DNA of 64,000 bases from Phreatobacter sp. (GTDB taxonomy: Bacteria; Pseudomonadota; Alphaproteobacteria; Rhizobiales; Phreatobacteraceae): the NCBI RefSeq assembly GCF_016793595.1, contig NZ_JAEULY010000029.1, positions 1-64,000 on the forward strand, written 5' to 3'. Both the position numbers and the translations under genes were made by a program. The notes under the pieces are model-generated. The model made no database searches and was not told where the DNA came from. It was given only the letters and a program-made list of their open reading frames with translations. Positions within the stretch are counted from its first letter, which is position 1, and the number at the start of each line of letters is the position of its first letter. Shown in pieces: positions 43,752 through 52,091 of the stretch.

Positions 43752-44992
43752 AGCACCCTGCCCGCCACGGCGGACTCGATGCAGCGCTCCATCGTCGCAA
43801 GTGTCGGCTTGTAGCCGTAGCCACCGATGATGTTCACGAGCTTGGCCGAGTTGCTCATCAGCCGCGTCCAGCCGTTGGCCTCGCCGATCTCGCGCGCGTG
43901 CATCTGGTAGAAGCACACGCCGCCGAGCACGATCGCCCCGCTCGCCTCGATCCGCTGCACGAGCCCGTGGCGGACGGCCGAGGCGCGGATCTCGGGCGCG
44001 GTGATCGCCAGCATCGTCGTCGCGGGATGCACGCGCTTGCCGTCGAGCAGTGCCGCCAGCGTCTCGAGCTCGAACAGCGACAGCTGCGGTGCCGAGAACA
44101 CGACGACGTCGAGCTTGTCGCCCGGCGCGTCGAAACCCTTGTAGAACGCCGCGAGGTCGTCGGCGGCGACCCGCACCGGCGACGGCCCGGCACCGTCGAC
44201 GACGGCGGCGCGCGTCGGCGCCTCCGGCGTGATCCCCGGCATGTGGAACAGCGCGACGGTGCCGTAGCTCGCGAGCGCGGCGCCGAAATGCTTGAGCTGG
44301 TCCGAGGTCGGCCGCGCTTCGAAGCCTTCGATCAGCGGCACCGACCAGTAGCTCTGCAGCTTCCTGCCGATCAGCCCGCCGAGCGCGCCCCAATCGGCCC
44401 AGTTGTGCGGCTGGACCTCGATGCGGAAGGCGTGCGTCGCCCGCCGCCGCTCGGGCAGGTGGTAGCCGTAGCGCGGCGTACGGCCCGTGAGCGCGGCGGC
44501 GAGCGCCGAGGGCCCGCCCTCGAAGTTCGTCCGCGCGCCCTGCACCGAGTTGGCGTAGATCGTCGAGCCGGTGTCGCCGAAGGCGAGATGCTGGCCGAGC
44601 ACCGGCGGCATGACGATCTGGTAGTTGATGCAGGTGTCGGTCATCAGCACGCCGAGCGCGCGGAAGGCGTCGATCGCGCGCCGCTCGAGATCGGCCATCC
44701 ACTCCGTCTGCCGCAGCCGCCGATAGGCGTCGAAGTCGATCCCGCGCGGATCGGTGATCGTCGGCACGCGCACCCGGCGCTCGGCCTCGGGTGCGCGCGC
44801 GACTTCCTCGAGGAACTCGACGCCGCTCGCGCCGAGCGACTCGGTGTCGGCCATGATGTGCACCTGGGCGACCTCGACGAAGTCCTGCGCGTCGAAGAAC
44901 CGGCCGACGCGCAGCTGCTGCTCGATCGCCCACTGGCGCGTCCGGCCCAGCTCGCCGGCCTGCATCGCCTTCTCGATCTCGCCGAGACGCAT
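43748..44992 (-). CDS. aconitase X catalytic (large) subunit
   Basis: 414 residues matching the AcnX catalytic domain: HIMADTESLGASGVEFLEEV, TDTCINYQIVMPPVLGQH and the segment YANSVQGARTNFEGGPSALA. Later parts are GGLIGRKLQSYWSVPLIEG and ITAPEIRASAVRHGLVQRI. Candidate cluster cysteines are in TDTC and GGVCFYQMH. AcnX proteins are dehydratases. It begins one base after the SdhC-type gene ends. Its product may act on a hydroxylated intermediate of the same pathway; no direct evidence for the substrate exists. Confidence 0.88.
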   Translation of the reverse strand: MRLGEIEKAMQAGELGRTRQWAIEQQLRVGRFFDAQDFVEVAQVHIMADTESLGASGVEFLEEVARAPEAERRVRVPTITDPRGIDFDAYRRLRQTEWMADLERRAIDAFRALGVLMTDTCINYQIVMPPVLGQHLAFGDTGSTIYANSVQGARTNFEGGPSALAAALTGRTPRYGYHLPERRRATHAFRIEVQPHNWADWGALGGLIGRKLQSYWSVPLIEGFEARPTSDQLKHFGAALASYGTVALFHMPGITPEAPTRAAVVDGAGPSPVRVAADDLAAFYKGFDAPGDKLDVVVFSAPQLSLFELETLAALLDGKRVHPATTMLAITAPEIRASAVRHGLVQRIEASGAIVLGGVCFYQMHAREIGEANGWTRLMSNSAKLVNIIGGYGYKPTLATMERCIESAVAGRVL

Positions 44993-44993
44993 G

Positions 44994-45332
44994 TCAAAGC
45001 CCCGCGTTGAAGAGGAAGAGGAGACCGGCAGCGAGCGCGAAGCCGCCGCCGGCAGCGACGATCGACTGCGTGCGCGGGCGCCAGCCGAAGAACTCGAGGC
45101 CGAGCAGGCGCACGCCGCCCGCGAGGTGCGCCGCGAGCAGCACCACGAGCCCGAACTCGGCGAGCTTGACCAGCGGATGTTCGGCCCAGTGCAGGAATCC
45201 GTCGAGCCGCGCCGCGCCCTCGATCGCGGTGCCGAGCGCCCAGAAGTGCAGCGGCAGGAACAGCGTCAGCAGCAGCCCGGAGATGCGGTGCACGAGGAAG
45301 GCGCCGTAGCTTGCGTGCGCGCGATGCCTCAT
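44994..45332 (-). CDS. succinate dehydrogenase/fumarate reductase cytochrome b-type anchor (SdhC-like)
   Basis: 112 residues with three transmembrane segments. The SdhC hallmark is visible in SYGAFLVHRISGLLLTLFLP and in the second-half motif LLAAHLAGGVRLLGLEFFGW, whose His residues can bind heme or quinone-site water. It anchors the iron-sulfur and flavoprotein subunits and reduces quinone. The ATG at 45332 overlaps the preceding anchor gene by 4 bp. Confidence 0.85.
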   Translation of the reverse strand: MRHRAHASYGAFLVHRISGLLLTLFLPLHFWALGTAIEGAARLDGFLHWAEHPLVKLAEFGLVVLLAAHLAGGVRLLGLEFFGWRPRTQSIVAAGGGFALAAGLLFLFNAGL

Positions 45333-45670
45333 CGGAACAGCCCTCCCACCGCGCGCCAGCCGGCGACGACCAGGAGGACCGCGAACGCGGCGACCCCGGC
45401 GTCGAGCGGGCGGCCGCGCAGCGGCGTCCACTCGCGCAGGATCGCGCGCAGGCCCAGCGGTGCGTGCACCGCCACCGCCGCGACGAACAGGCCGTAGAAG
45501 CAGAGCCAGCCCATCGACTCGCGGGTGCGGCCGAGGATCTCGGCCGCCGTCAGGCCGCCGCGCACGGCGTAGAGCATGGTCGCGAGATGCACGACGACGC
45601 ACAGCGCGAGCACCGCCGCCGAGGCGCGCTGCGCCAGCCACAGGCGCGCCTCCAGCGGGGCGCGGCGCAT
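45329..45670 (-). CDS. succinate dehydrogenase/fumarate reductase anchor (SdhD-like)
   Basis: 113 residues with three hydrophobic segments (RASAAVLALCVVVHLATMLY, GWLCFYGLFVAAVAVHAPLG and a C-terminal helix). Its size, its His residues and its place between SdhB- and SdhC-type genes identify the second membrane anchor. The ATG at 45670 shares one base with the SdhB stop (TGATG), so the two are coupled. Confidence 0.8.
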   Translation of the reverse strand: MRRAPLEARLWLAQRASAAVLALCVVVHLATMLYAVRGGLTAAEILGRTRESMGWLCFYGLFVAAVAVHAPLGLRAILREWTPLRGRPLDAGVAAFAVLLVVAGWRAVGGLFR

Positions 45671-46398
45671 CAGATGTCGCCCCGGATCATCGCCCAGGCG
45701 GCGAGGCGCTTGAGGCCCGCGATCGAGCCCGTGGCGTCGATCGACTTCGGGCAATGCGCGCGGCAGCTCTCGTGGCTGTGGCAGCTGTGGCAGCCGGCGT
45801 CGCCGGATATCGCCGCGAGGCGCTCGAGCTGGGCGCCGTCGCGCACGTCGTTGACCAGCGTCCAGGCGCGGTTGAGCGCCGCGGGCCCGAGGTAATCGGC
45901 GTTCCATCGCACGCTGTCGCAGGCCGCGTAGCACACCGCGCAGCCGATGCACTCGATGGCCGCATCGGCCTCGCGACGCTCGGGCGAGGACGGCGGCACG
46001 ACCGCGAACTCCGCGCCGCTCTCGGCCGGCGGCACGAAGCGGCCCATCGCGCGAGCCCACTTGTCGAAGAACGGGGCGAGGTCGACCGCGAGGTCGCGCA
46101 GGCGCGGCAGGTTCTCGAGCGGCCCCACCACGAGCCGGCCGTCCTCGGCGACCCGCTCGACATGGGTCCGGCAGGTCCAGCGCGGCCGGCCGTTGACCGT
46201 CATCGCGCAGGACCCGCACATGCCCACCCGGCAGGCGAAGCGGTAGGCGAGCGAGGGATCGAGCTTGCGCTGGATCCACGTGACGACGTCGAGGACCGTC
46301 TGGTTGGCGCGCCGCGGCACCGAGAAGCGCTCGTAGCGCCCCTCGGTGCCGCCGCGCCAGACCTCCACCTGCAGCTCGCCGGCTCGCGGGTCGGACAT
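45670..46398 (-). CDS. succinate dehydrogenase/fumarate reductase iron-sulfur subunit (SdhB-like)
   Basis: 242 residues. The plant-type [2Fe-2S] site is CRVGMCGSC with a later Cys (RWTCRTH). The bacterial ferredoxin part has CIGCAVCYAAC and the segment CHSCHSHESCRAHCPKS. This is the three-cluster layout of SdhB/FrdB. It should link the flavoprotein (35811-37526) to the membrane anchors. It begins 29 bp after the sulfo-lyase large subunit gene. A role in the general TCA cycle is less likely, because its neighbours are catabolic and its flavoprotein is atypical. Confidence 0.88.
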   Translation of the reverse strand: MSDPRAGELQVEVWRGGTEGRYERFSVPRRANQTVLDVVTWIQRKLDPSLAYRFACRVGMCGSCAMTVNGRPRWTCRTHVERVAEDGRLVVGPLENLPRLRDLAVDLAPFFDKWARAMGRFVPPAESGAEFAVVPPSSPERREADAAIECIGCAVCYAACDSVRWNADYLGPAALNRAWTLVNDVRDGAQLERLAAISGDAGCHSCHSHESCRAHCPKSIDATGSIAGLKRLAAWAMIRGDI

Positions 46399-46427
46399 GG
46401 CGAGGCGCGGGCGACGGCCCGCGTGCT

Positions 46428-47636
46428 TCAGGCGCTCTGGTAGAGCTTGGTCATCACGAACTCGCGATGACCGAGCGCCTCGGCGCAGGTGTTCCGGCCG
46501 TTGCAGGTGCGGATCATGATGTCGATGAGCCGGTCGCCCGCCTCGTCGAGATCCATCTCGCGCCGCAGGATCCCCGAGACGTCGAGGTCGATGTGCTCGG
46601 GCATCTCGCGCGCCGTCTTCGGATTGGCCGTCAGCTTGATCACCGGTTCGATCGGATTGCCGATGACGTTGCCCTGCCCCGTCGGGAACAGGTGGACGAC
46701 GAAGCCGGCGGCGGCCTGCAGCGTCACGCATTCGGCGGCGGCGGACGACGTGTCCATGAAGTAGAGGCCCGGGCCCTTCACCGGCTCCTCGGCCGGCTTC
46801 AGGACGTCGATGTACTTCGTCTTGTGGCCGATCTTCTGGAAGTTGCCGAAGGCCTTCTCCTCGATCGTCGACAGGCCGCCCGCGATGTTGCCCTTGGTGG
46901 GCTGGCTCTCGGACAGGTCGCTCGTCTTGTAGCGGTTGATCATGTCCTGGTAGGCGCCGAAGGTCGCCATGAATTTCGCGGCGACGTCCTTGTTGAGCGC
47001 GCGCTTGGCGCACTCGACCTCGGCCCCCGTCAGCTCGGACGTCTCGCCGAAGCAGGTCCACGCCCCCATCGGGTCGATCTTGTCGACGAGATTCCCGACC
47101 GTCGGGCAGGACGCGAGGCCCGACGTCGTGTCGGACTCGCCGCACTTCGTCGACACCCAGAGCTCCTCGATCGAGCACTCCTCGCGCTGCTTCTCGGTGG
47201 CGTCCATCAGGAACTGCTGCGCCTTGCGGCTGGCCATCTCGATGACCTTGAGGTCGCCGTTGCCCTCGATGGCGAAGCCGGCGACCGGCTTGCCCGTCTT
47301 GGCGATGCCCTCGACGACGCGACCGGTCCATCCCGGCTCGATGCCGATGACGATGACCGCGGCCACGTTCGGGTTCGTGCCGGTGCCGATCAGGGTGCGG
47401 AAATGAAGCTGCAGGTCCTCGCCGAACTGCAGCCGCCCGTAGGCGTGCGGCAGGGCCAGCGTCCCCTTGATGTTGTTCGCCACCGCCTCGCAGGCGGCAT
47501 TCGACAGGTCGTCCAGCGGCAGGATGATGACATGGTTGCGGATGCCGACGCGGCCGTTCTCGCGGCGGTAGCCCATGAACTTGAGCTTGCCGACGCTCCG
47601 GGAGCGCTTCTTGATCAGGGCTGGGGCCTTGGCCAT
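46428..47636 (-). CDS. suyB: UxaA-family lyase; (2R)-sulfolactate sulfo-lyase large subunit-like (SuyB)
   Basis: 402 residues of the UxaA/altronate dehydratase superfamily. Parts that point to SuyB are [60 protein letters not shown] and [20 protein letters not shown], plus [19 protein letters not shown]. SuyAB eliminates sulfite from (R)-sulfolactate to give pyruvate. A 3-sulfomalate-like substrate would give oxaloacetate by the same chemistry (inference). The ATG at 47636 has GAGG upstream and is preferred to a GTG 9 bases earlier. Altronate or galactarate dehydratase is the alternative, but a TauE-type exporter in the operon argues for a sulfo-lyase. Confidence 0.83.
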   Translation of the reverse strand: MAKAPALIKKRSRSVGKLKFMGYRRENGRVGIRNHVIILPLDDLSNAACEAVANNIKGTLALPHAYGRLQFGEDLQLHFRTLIGTGTNPNVAAVIVIGIEPGWTGRVVEGIAKTGKPVAGFAIEGNGDLKVIEMASRKAQQFLMDATEKQREECSIEELWVSTKCGESDTTSGLASCPTVGNLVDKIDPMGAWTCFGETSELTGAEVECAKRALNKDVAAKFMATFGAYQDMINRYKTSDLSESQPTKGNIAGGLSTIEEKAFGNFQKIGHKTKYIDVLKPAEEPVKGPGLYFMDTSSAAAECVTLQAAAGFVVHLFPTGQGNVIGNPIEPVIKLTANPKTAREMPEHIDLDVSGILRREMDLDEAGDRLIDIMIRTCNGRNTCAEALGHREFVMTKLYQSA

Positions 47637-47638
47637 GG

Positions 47639-47926
47639 TCACCACCTCTTCGTCTTGATGTTGTGCACGTGGACGTGGCGACCCTTGGCGATCGCGCCCA
47701 CGACGCGGCCGATGTCGTGCCCGTACTTGAGCACCGTGTCACCCTTCTTGAGATCGGACAGCGCGATCTTGTGGCCGAGCGGCACCGGATCGAGCGCCTT
47801 GACGGTGATCGTCCCGTCGCCCTCGATGACCCAGCCGGTCAAGGTCTGCCCGGCCTTGACGTCCTCCACGACAATGACGCCGACGTTGTCGGTCTTGTCG
47901 TGCACGATGAAATGGGTGGTCGGCAT
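47639..47926 (-). CDS. suyA: SAF-domain small subunit of sulfo-lyase (SuyA-like)
   Basis: 95 residues, SAF/UxaA small-subunit fold. It has [20 protein letters not shown], the segment [40 protein letters not shown] and the typical C-terminus [14 protein letters not shown]. Small and large subunits are separate, as in SuyAB and some sugar acid dehydratases. The ATG at 47926 follows AAGGGAG. It is the first gene of the 12.1-kb run; the promoter should lie in the 154 bp before it. Confidence 0.83.
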   Translation of the reverse strand: MPTTHFIVHDKTDNVGVIVVEDVKAGQTLTGWVIEGDGTITVKALDPVPLGHKIALSDLKKGDTVLKYGHDIGRVVGAIAKGRHVHVHNIKTKRW

Positions 47927-48034
47927 GTCGCTCCCTTGTGCGCGAGCACCGCTTGGTGCGGCGAGGTCGCGACCCTAGGAGCGCGGACAGGACGCGTCAA
48001 CGCGCCCGCGCCGGCGACGGCGCTGGCGCCGGTT

Positions 48035-48064
48035 CCCCGGGGCGCGCGACGCGACGCCCCGGGG
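48035..48064 (-). terminator. hairpin after the RTX protein gene
   Basis: CCCCGGGGCG (48035-48044) and CGCCCCGGGG (48055-48064) form a perfect 10-bp stem with a 10-base loop, 16 bases beyond the RTX protein stop. There is no T-run. It probably ends or slows transcription before the suyA leader. Confidence 0.5.
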
Positions 48065-48080
48065 CGGCCTGCGGGCTGCC

Positions 48081-50309
48081 TCAGAAGACGAAGTCGCTCG
48101 CCTTCATCGCGAAGTTGCCGATCACGTCGATCTGCAGGTCCGCGACCCGGTCTCCGTTCACGTCGCCCTCGAGGAGCATGATGTTGTTCTGCCCGACCGT
48201 GTAGCGCAGCTCGCCCGCGACGCCCGTGAACGCCGCGGTGCCGATCAGCGTGAAGGCCTGGTCGCCGGCGGCGGCGGCGTCGGCATCGAGGGCGGAAAGG
48301 TCGATGCGATCGCCTTGCGCCTGCGAGAAGTCGACGATCAGGTCGCGGTCCGAGCCCGCAGGCGTGTCGGACAGCAGGGTCATCCGGAACGTGTCCGCGC
48401 CGGCATCGCCGGTCAGGCGGTCGCGACGGGCGCCGCCCACGAGCACGTCGTCGCCCGTGCCGCCCGACAGGTAGTCGATGCCGCCGCCGCCCGACACCGT
48501 GTCGTTGCCGGCGCCGCCGCTGAGGACGTTCGTGAACCCGTCGCCGGTCAGGATGTCGTTGCCGTCGCCGCCCGTGATGTTCTCGATCGATGCCAGCAGA
48601 TCGTTCCCGGCACCGCCGGTGTTCTGCATGCCCGCGATCGCGAGGCTGACGGTCACGCCCGCGGCGGTGCCGGCATAGCTCGCGGTGTCGACCCCCGCCC
48701 CGCCATCGAGGATGTCGTCGCCGGTGCCGCCGATCAGCGTGTCCTGGCCGGCATTGCCGATCAGCGTGTCGTTGCCCGCGCCGCCGGTGAGGACATTGGA
48801 GAGGCCGTTCCCGATCAGCATGTCGGATCCGCTGCCTCCGACCAGGTTCTCGATCGACAGCAACGTGTCGATTCCCGCGCTGCCGGTGTTCTGGGGGCCG
48901 ATGACCGCCAGCGAAACGATGACCGGCGACGTGAAGCTGGCGTAGGTCGCCGTGTCGAGGCCGTCGCCGCCGTTGATGACGTCGTTGCCGCCGCCGCCGT
49001 TGATGAAGTCGTTGCCGGCGCCGCCGTCGATCGTGTCGTCGCCGAGATTGCCGTTGAGCACGTTGGCCTGGGCGTCGCCGGTGATGACGTCGTTGCCGGT
49101 CCCGCCGGTCACCGTCTCGATCGAGACGAGCGTGTCGATCCCCGCCCCGCCGGTGTTCTGCGCGCCGCTCAGCGCAAGATTGATCGTGACCGCGGCGGTC
49201 GCGCTCGCGTAGTTCGCGTGGTCCTGGCCAGCGCCGCCGTCCAGGATGTCGTTGCCCGCGCCGCCGATCAGCACGTCGTTGCCGGCGCCGCCGGTCAGCG
49301 TGTCGTTCAGCGTGCCGCCCGTCAGCGTGTCGTTGCCGTCGGTCCCCACGAGCACGAGGCCGGACGGCGGAGGAGGCGGCGGGGGCGGGGGCGGCGGCGA
49401 GGCCGGCACCCACGGGCTCGTCGTGTCGAGGGTGACGGGCGTCGAAAGGATGGAGTTCCCCGTCTGGGTCGATGCCCCGACCACGACCTGGGTCAGGCCG
49501 TAGAGCTTGTTGCCGAGGACGGTCGCGTTGACCGAGCCGATGTTGAGGATGCCGTAGCCCGTGCCGCCGAAGCTCTCGATCGTGTTGTTCTGCACGAGCA
49601 GCGACGAGGTCGGATAGCCGATCCCCTCCGTGCCGTAGGCGATGACCGAGCGGTTGGGGCTGTTCGGCCCTTGGACGATGATGTTGTCGGCGATCGTCGC
49701 CTTGCCGCCGTTGGAGATATCGATCGAGTAGCTGATCGCGCTGTTGTTGTCGTAGAGGCGCGATCCGGTGACGACGGTCTCCGCGGCGCGGCTCTTGATC
49801 AGGTGCCCGGCGGCGCCGTCGTGGAAGTAGCTGTTGACGACCTCGAGCTTGGCGATGTTGCCGGTGTACACCGCGTGCGCCTGGCCGGTGTTCATGGTGT
49901 GGTTCGCGAACTCGGAGTTCACCAGCCGGATCGTGCCGGTCGCCACGCTGTTGGCCAGGATGTGCGTCTGGTTGTGGTGGAAGTAGCTGTTCTCCACGAC
50001 CATGTTTCCGCCCTGGTAGCGGATGCCGGCGCCGTTCTCGTCGGGCACGCGCGCGCCGGTGAACTCGAAGCCCCGGATCGTGACGTCGTTGTTGACGATC
50101 AGGATGCCCTTGCCGTTGCCCGGCATCACGGTCGCCTCGAGCTTGGCGAGGCCGCCGACGGATTCCATCGTGATCTTCGCGTTCACCGTGCCGAAGTCGT
50201 TGGTGTAGGTGCCGGCCTGGACGCGGACGATGTCGCCGTCATGCGCCGCCGACAGCGCGTCCGCAATTCGCGAATAGGTTTGACCGGAACCGACGTTGAG
50301 AATGGCCAT
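48081..50309 (-). CDS. right-handed beta-helix / RTX calcium-binding secreted protein
   Basis: 742 residues. Residues 1 to about 300 form a parallel beta-helix (pectate-lyase-like; VQAGTYTNDFG, ITMESVGGLAKLEATVMPG, ENSYFHHNQTHILAN). A run of 11 prolines at about 303-313 is a linker. Residues about 318-640 are RTX nonapeptides (GGAGNDVLIGGAGND) interrupted by three related inserts containing YAS/YAG and QNTG. The C-terminus (DLIVDFSQAQGDRIDLSAL) is the usual type I secretion end. It is secreted, probably a surface polysaccharide-active or adhesive protein. No type I exporter genes are adjacent. A GGAGGAT site precedes the ATG. Confidence 0.9.
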   Translation of the reverse strand: MAILNVGSGQTYSRIADALSAAHDGDIVRVQAGTYTNDFGTVNAKITMESVGGLAKLEATVMPGNGKGILIVNNDVTIRGFEFTGARVPDENGAGIRYQGGNMVVENSYFHHNQTHILANSVATGTIRLVNSEFANHTMNTGQAHAVYTGNIAKLEVVNSYFHDGAAGHLIKSRAAETVVTGSRLYDNNSAISYSIDISNGGKATIADNIIVQGPNSPNRSVIAYGTEGIGYPTSSLLVQNNTIESFGGTGYGILNIGSVNATVLGNKLYGLTQVVVGASTQTGNSILSTPVTLDTTSPWVPASPPPPPPPPPPPSGLVLVGTDGNDTLTGGTLNDTLTGGAGNDVLIGGAGNDILDGGAGQDHANYASATAAVTINLALSGAQNTGGAGIDTLVSIETVTGGTGNDVITGDAQANVLNGNLGDDTIDGGAGNDFINGGGGNDVINGGDGLDTATYASFTSPVIVSLAVIGPQNTGSAGIDTLLSIENLVGGSGSDMLIGNGLSNVLTGGAGNDTLIGNAGQDTLIGGTGDDILDGGAGVDTASYAGTAAGVTVSLAIAGMQNTGGAGNDLLASIENITGGDGNDILTGDGFTNVLSGGAGNDTVSGGGGIDYLSGGTGDDVLVGGARRDRLTGDAGADTFRMTLLSDTPAGSDRDLIVDFSQAQGDRIDLSALDADAAAAGDQAFTLIGTAAFTGVAGELRYTVGQNNIMLLEGDVNGDRVADLQIDVIGNFAMKASDFVF

Positions 50310-50432
50310 GGACAGAGATCCTCCGGAATGATCGGCATTGCGCCCGAACGTCGGACGCTATGCGCTGCGGAGTTAATCTCTAGTTGCCCCTCGCCTCTTC
50401 TGACGCGTGACCTGCGTGTGATCTCACGACGA

Positions 50433-51197
50433 TCAGGATAAACCCGCGTCAACTTTGAACGATTGCGCAGTGATCGCCCGGCTGTCGTCGGCCGCGAGGA
50501 ACAGGGCCATGCGCGCGATATCCGGCGGCTCGACCAGCGTGTCGAGGCACTGTTCGCGCCGGAAGCGCGCGATCATCTCCTCGCTCCACCATTTCGTCAC
50601 CTGACGCTCGGTCCTGGTGGCGCCCGGCATGATCGAGTTCACTCGGATATTCTGCGGACCGAGTTCCCGCGCCATCACCGTCGTCAGGCCCTGGATCGCC
50701 GCCTTGGCCGTGGTGTAGCCGACCATGCCGGTCGTCTTCCGCTGCCAGCTGATCGAGCCGAAATTCACGATCGAGCCCCCGCCCGCCGCGGCCATCCCCG
50801 GCGCGACCGCCTGCAGCGCGAAGAACTGGTGGCGCAGGTTCACGTCCTGCGTCTCGTCCCAGTACGCCGGCGTGACCGCCTTCCAGTCGTGGCGGTCGTC
50901 GCGCGCGGCATTGTTGATCAGCGCCCGCACGGGCCCCAGCTCGCGCTCGACGCGCGCGACGGCAGCGCGCAGCGACGCGATGTCGCGCAGGTCGCACTCG
51001 ATGAACAGCGGCGCGGAATGGCCGCGCCCGCGGACCGCCTCGACGAGCGCCCGGCTCGCCTCGACCGCGATGTCGATGAAGGCGACCCGCGCGCCCTGGG
51101 CGCAGAAATGCTCCGTGATCGAAGCGCCGATGCCCGAGCCGCCGCCGGTGATCAGCACGACACGGTCCCGGAGACTCGGATAGGATGCGAACGCCAT
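50433..51197 (-). CDS. SDR family sugar dehydrogenase (XylB-like)
   Basis: 254 residues. The NAD(P) motif is LITGGGSGIGASITEHF, then LINNAARDDRHDWK, the Ser in NFGSISWQRK, and Tyr/Lys in GYTTAKAAIQGLT. YPSL near the start, DDRHDWK, YWDETQDVNLRH and NFGSISW resemble the Caulobacter xylose dehydrogenase group. It probably oxidises an aldose to its lactone. Its ATG (51197-51195) overlaps the start codon of the divergent mutarotase gene; GAGAGG lies 8 bases upstream, inside that gene. Confidence 0.88.
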   Translation of the reverse strand: MAFASYPSLRDRVVLITGGGSGIGASITEHFCAQGARVAFIDIAVEASRALVEAVRGRGHSAPLFIECDLRDIASLRAAVARVERELGPVRALINNAARDDRHDWKAVTPAYWDETQDVNLRHQFFALQAVAPGMAAAGGGSIVNFGSISWQRKTTGMVGYTTAKAAIQGLTTVMARELGPQNIRVNSIMPGATRTERQVTKWWSEEMIARFRREQCLDTLVEPPDIARMALFLAADDSRAITAQSFKVDAGLS

Positions 51198-52086
51198 GAA
51201 CGATACCTCTCACCCGATCATTGCCTTGAGCGCCGGCGCGCTCGTCCTCGAACTGGCGCCCAGCGCCGGCGGCATCATCGTCGGATTCCGCCGCGGCGAC
51301 ACGCTGATCATGCGGGCGCCCGACCGCGCGGCGATCGCCGCCGGCAGTCCGCGCGGCGGCGCGAGCTGGCCGCTCGTCCCCTACTCCAATCGCATCCGCA
51401 ACGGCCGCTTCCCCTGGGCCGGGCGCATCATCACCCTCGCGCAGGACGAGCTCAGCAGGGGGCACGCGATCCACGGCCAGGGGTGGCGCGCGCCCTGGAC
51501 CGCGCACGACGTGTCGCAGTCCGCGGCGACGCTGCGCCAGGTCCACGCCGCCGACGGCTTCTGGCCGTTCGACTACGAGGCGCGGCAGTCCTTCGCGCTC
51601 ACCCCCGACGGGTTCACCCTGTGGATGGCGCTCACCAATACCGGCAAGGCGCCGATGCCGGCCGGGCTGGGCCATCATCCCTATTTCCATCGCACCGCCG
51701 ACGTGCGGCTGCGGGTGGCGACGCGCGAGATCTGGGAAACCGACGCCGAGGTGCTGCCGGTGCGCCGCGTTCCCGTGCCCCCGGCGGCCGACCTCTCCGC
51801 CGGCCGCGCGGTGAACTCGATCGAGTCCGACCACGTCCATGTCGGATGGAAGCGGCCCGCGGTGATCGAGTGGCCTTCCGCTCGCCTCGCCCTCGATATC
51901 GACGCTACGCCGATCTACGACCGGCTCGTCGTCTTCGTGCCTCCCGGCGAGCCGTTCTTCGCGATCGAACCGGTGAGCCACGACACCGACGCGCTCAACC
52001 GCCCCCAGGACGACACCGGCATGCGCACGCTCGCGCCCGGCGAGACGCTGCAGGGCGACATGCGATTCACCGTGCGGAGCCTCTGA
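51196..52086 (+). CDS. aldose 1-epimerase (mutarotase)
   Basis: 296 residues of the galactose mutarotase family. Catalytic His residues are seen in GHAIHGQGWRAPW and GLGHHPYFH; NRIRNGRFPWAG and the late EPVSHDTDALNRPQDDTGM are typical. It interconverts sugar anomers before oxidation by the adjacent SDR enzyme. Its ATG at 51196 shares two bases with the SDR start on the opposite strand. The lactonase follows 5 bp later. Confidence 0.9.
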   Translation: MNDTSHPIIALSAGALVLELAPSAGGIIVGFRRGDTLIMRAPDRAAIAAGSPRGGASWPLVPYSNRIRNGRFPWAGRIITLAQDELSRGHAIHGQGWRAPWTAHDVSQSAATLRQVHAADGFWPFDYEARQSFALTPDGFTLWMALTNTGKAPMPAGLGHHPYFHRTADVRLRVATREIWETDAEVLPVRRVPVPPAADLSAGRAVNSIESDHVHVGWKRPAVIEWPSARLALDIDATPIYDRLVVFVPPGEPFFAIEPVSHDTDALNRPQDDTGMRTLAPGETLQGDMRFTVRSL

Positions 52087-52091
52087 CGACC

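Noticed and set aside
44994-46398. The housekeeping succinate dehydrogenase of the TCA cycle
   Set aside because: The usual sdhCDAB order with an adjacent sdhA is missing, the only flavoprotein in the run lacks the covalent-FAD His, and all neighbours are catabolic. A housekeeping copy is probably elsewhere.
46428-47926. Altronate or galactarate dehydratase for the SuyAB-like pair
   Set aside because: Considered because of the UxaA family. Segments around [12 protein letters not shown] and [12 protein letters not shown], the separate small subunit ending HNIKTKRW, and the TauE and Tau-type importer genes favour a sulfo-lyase. It is kept as an alternative in the entry.
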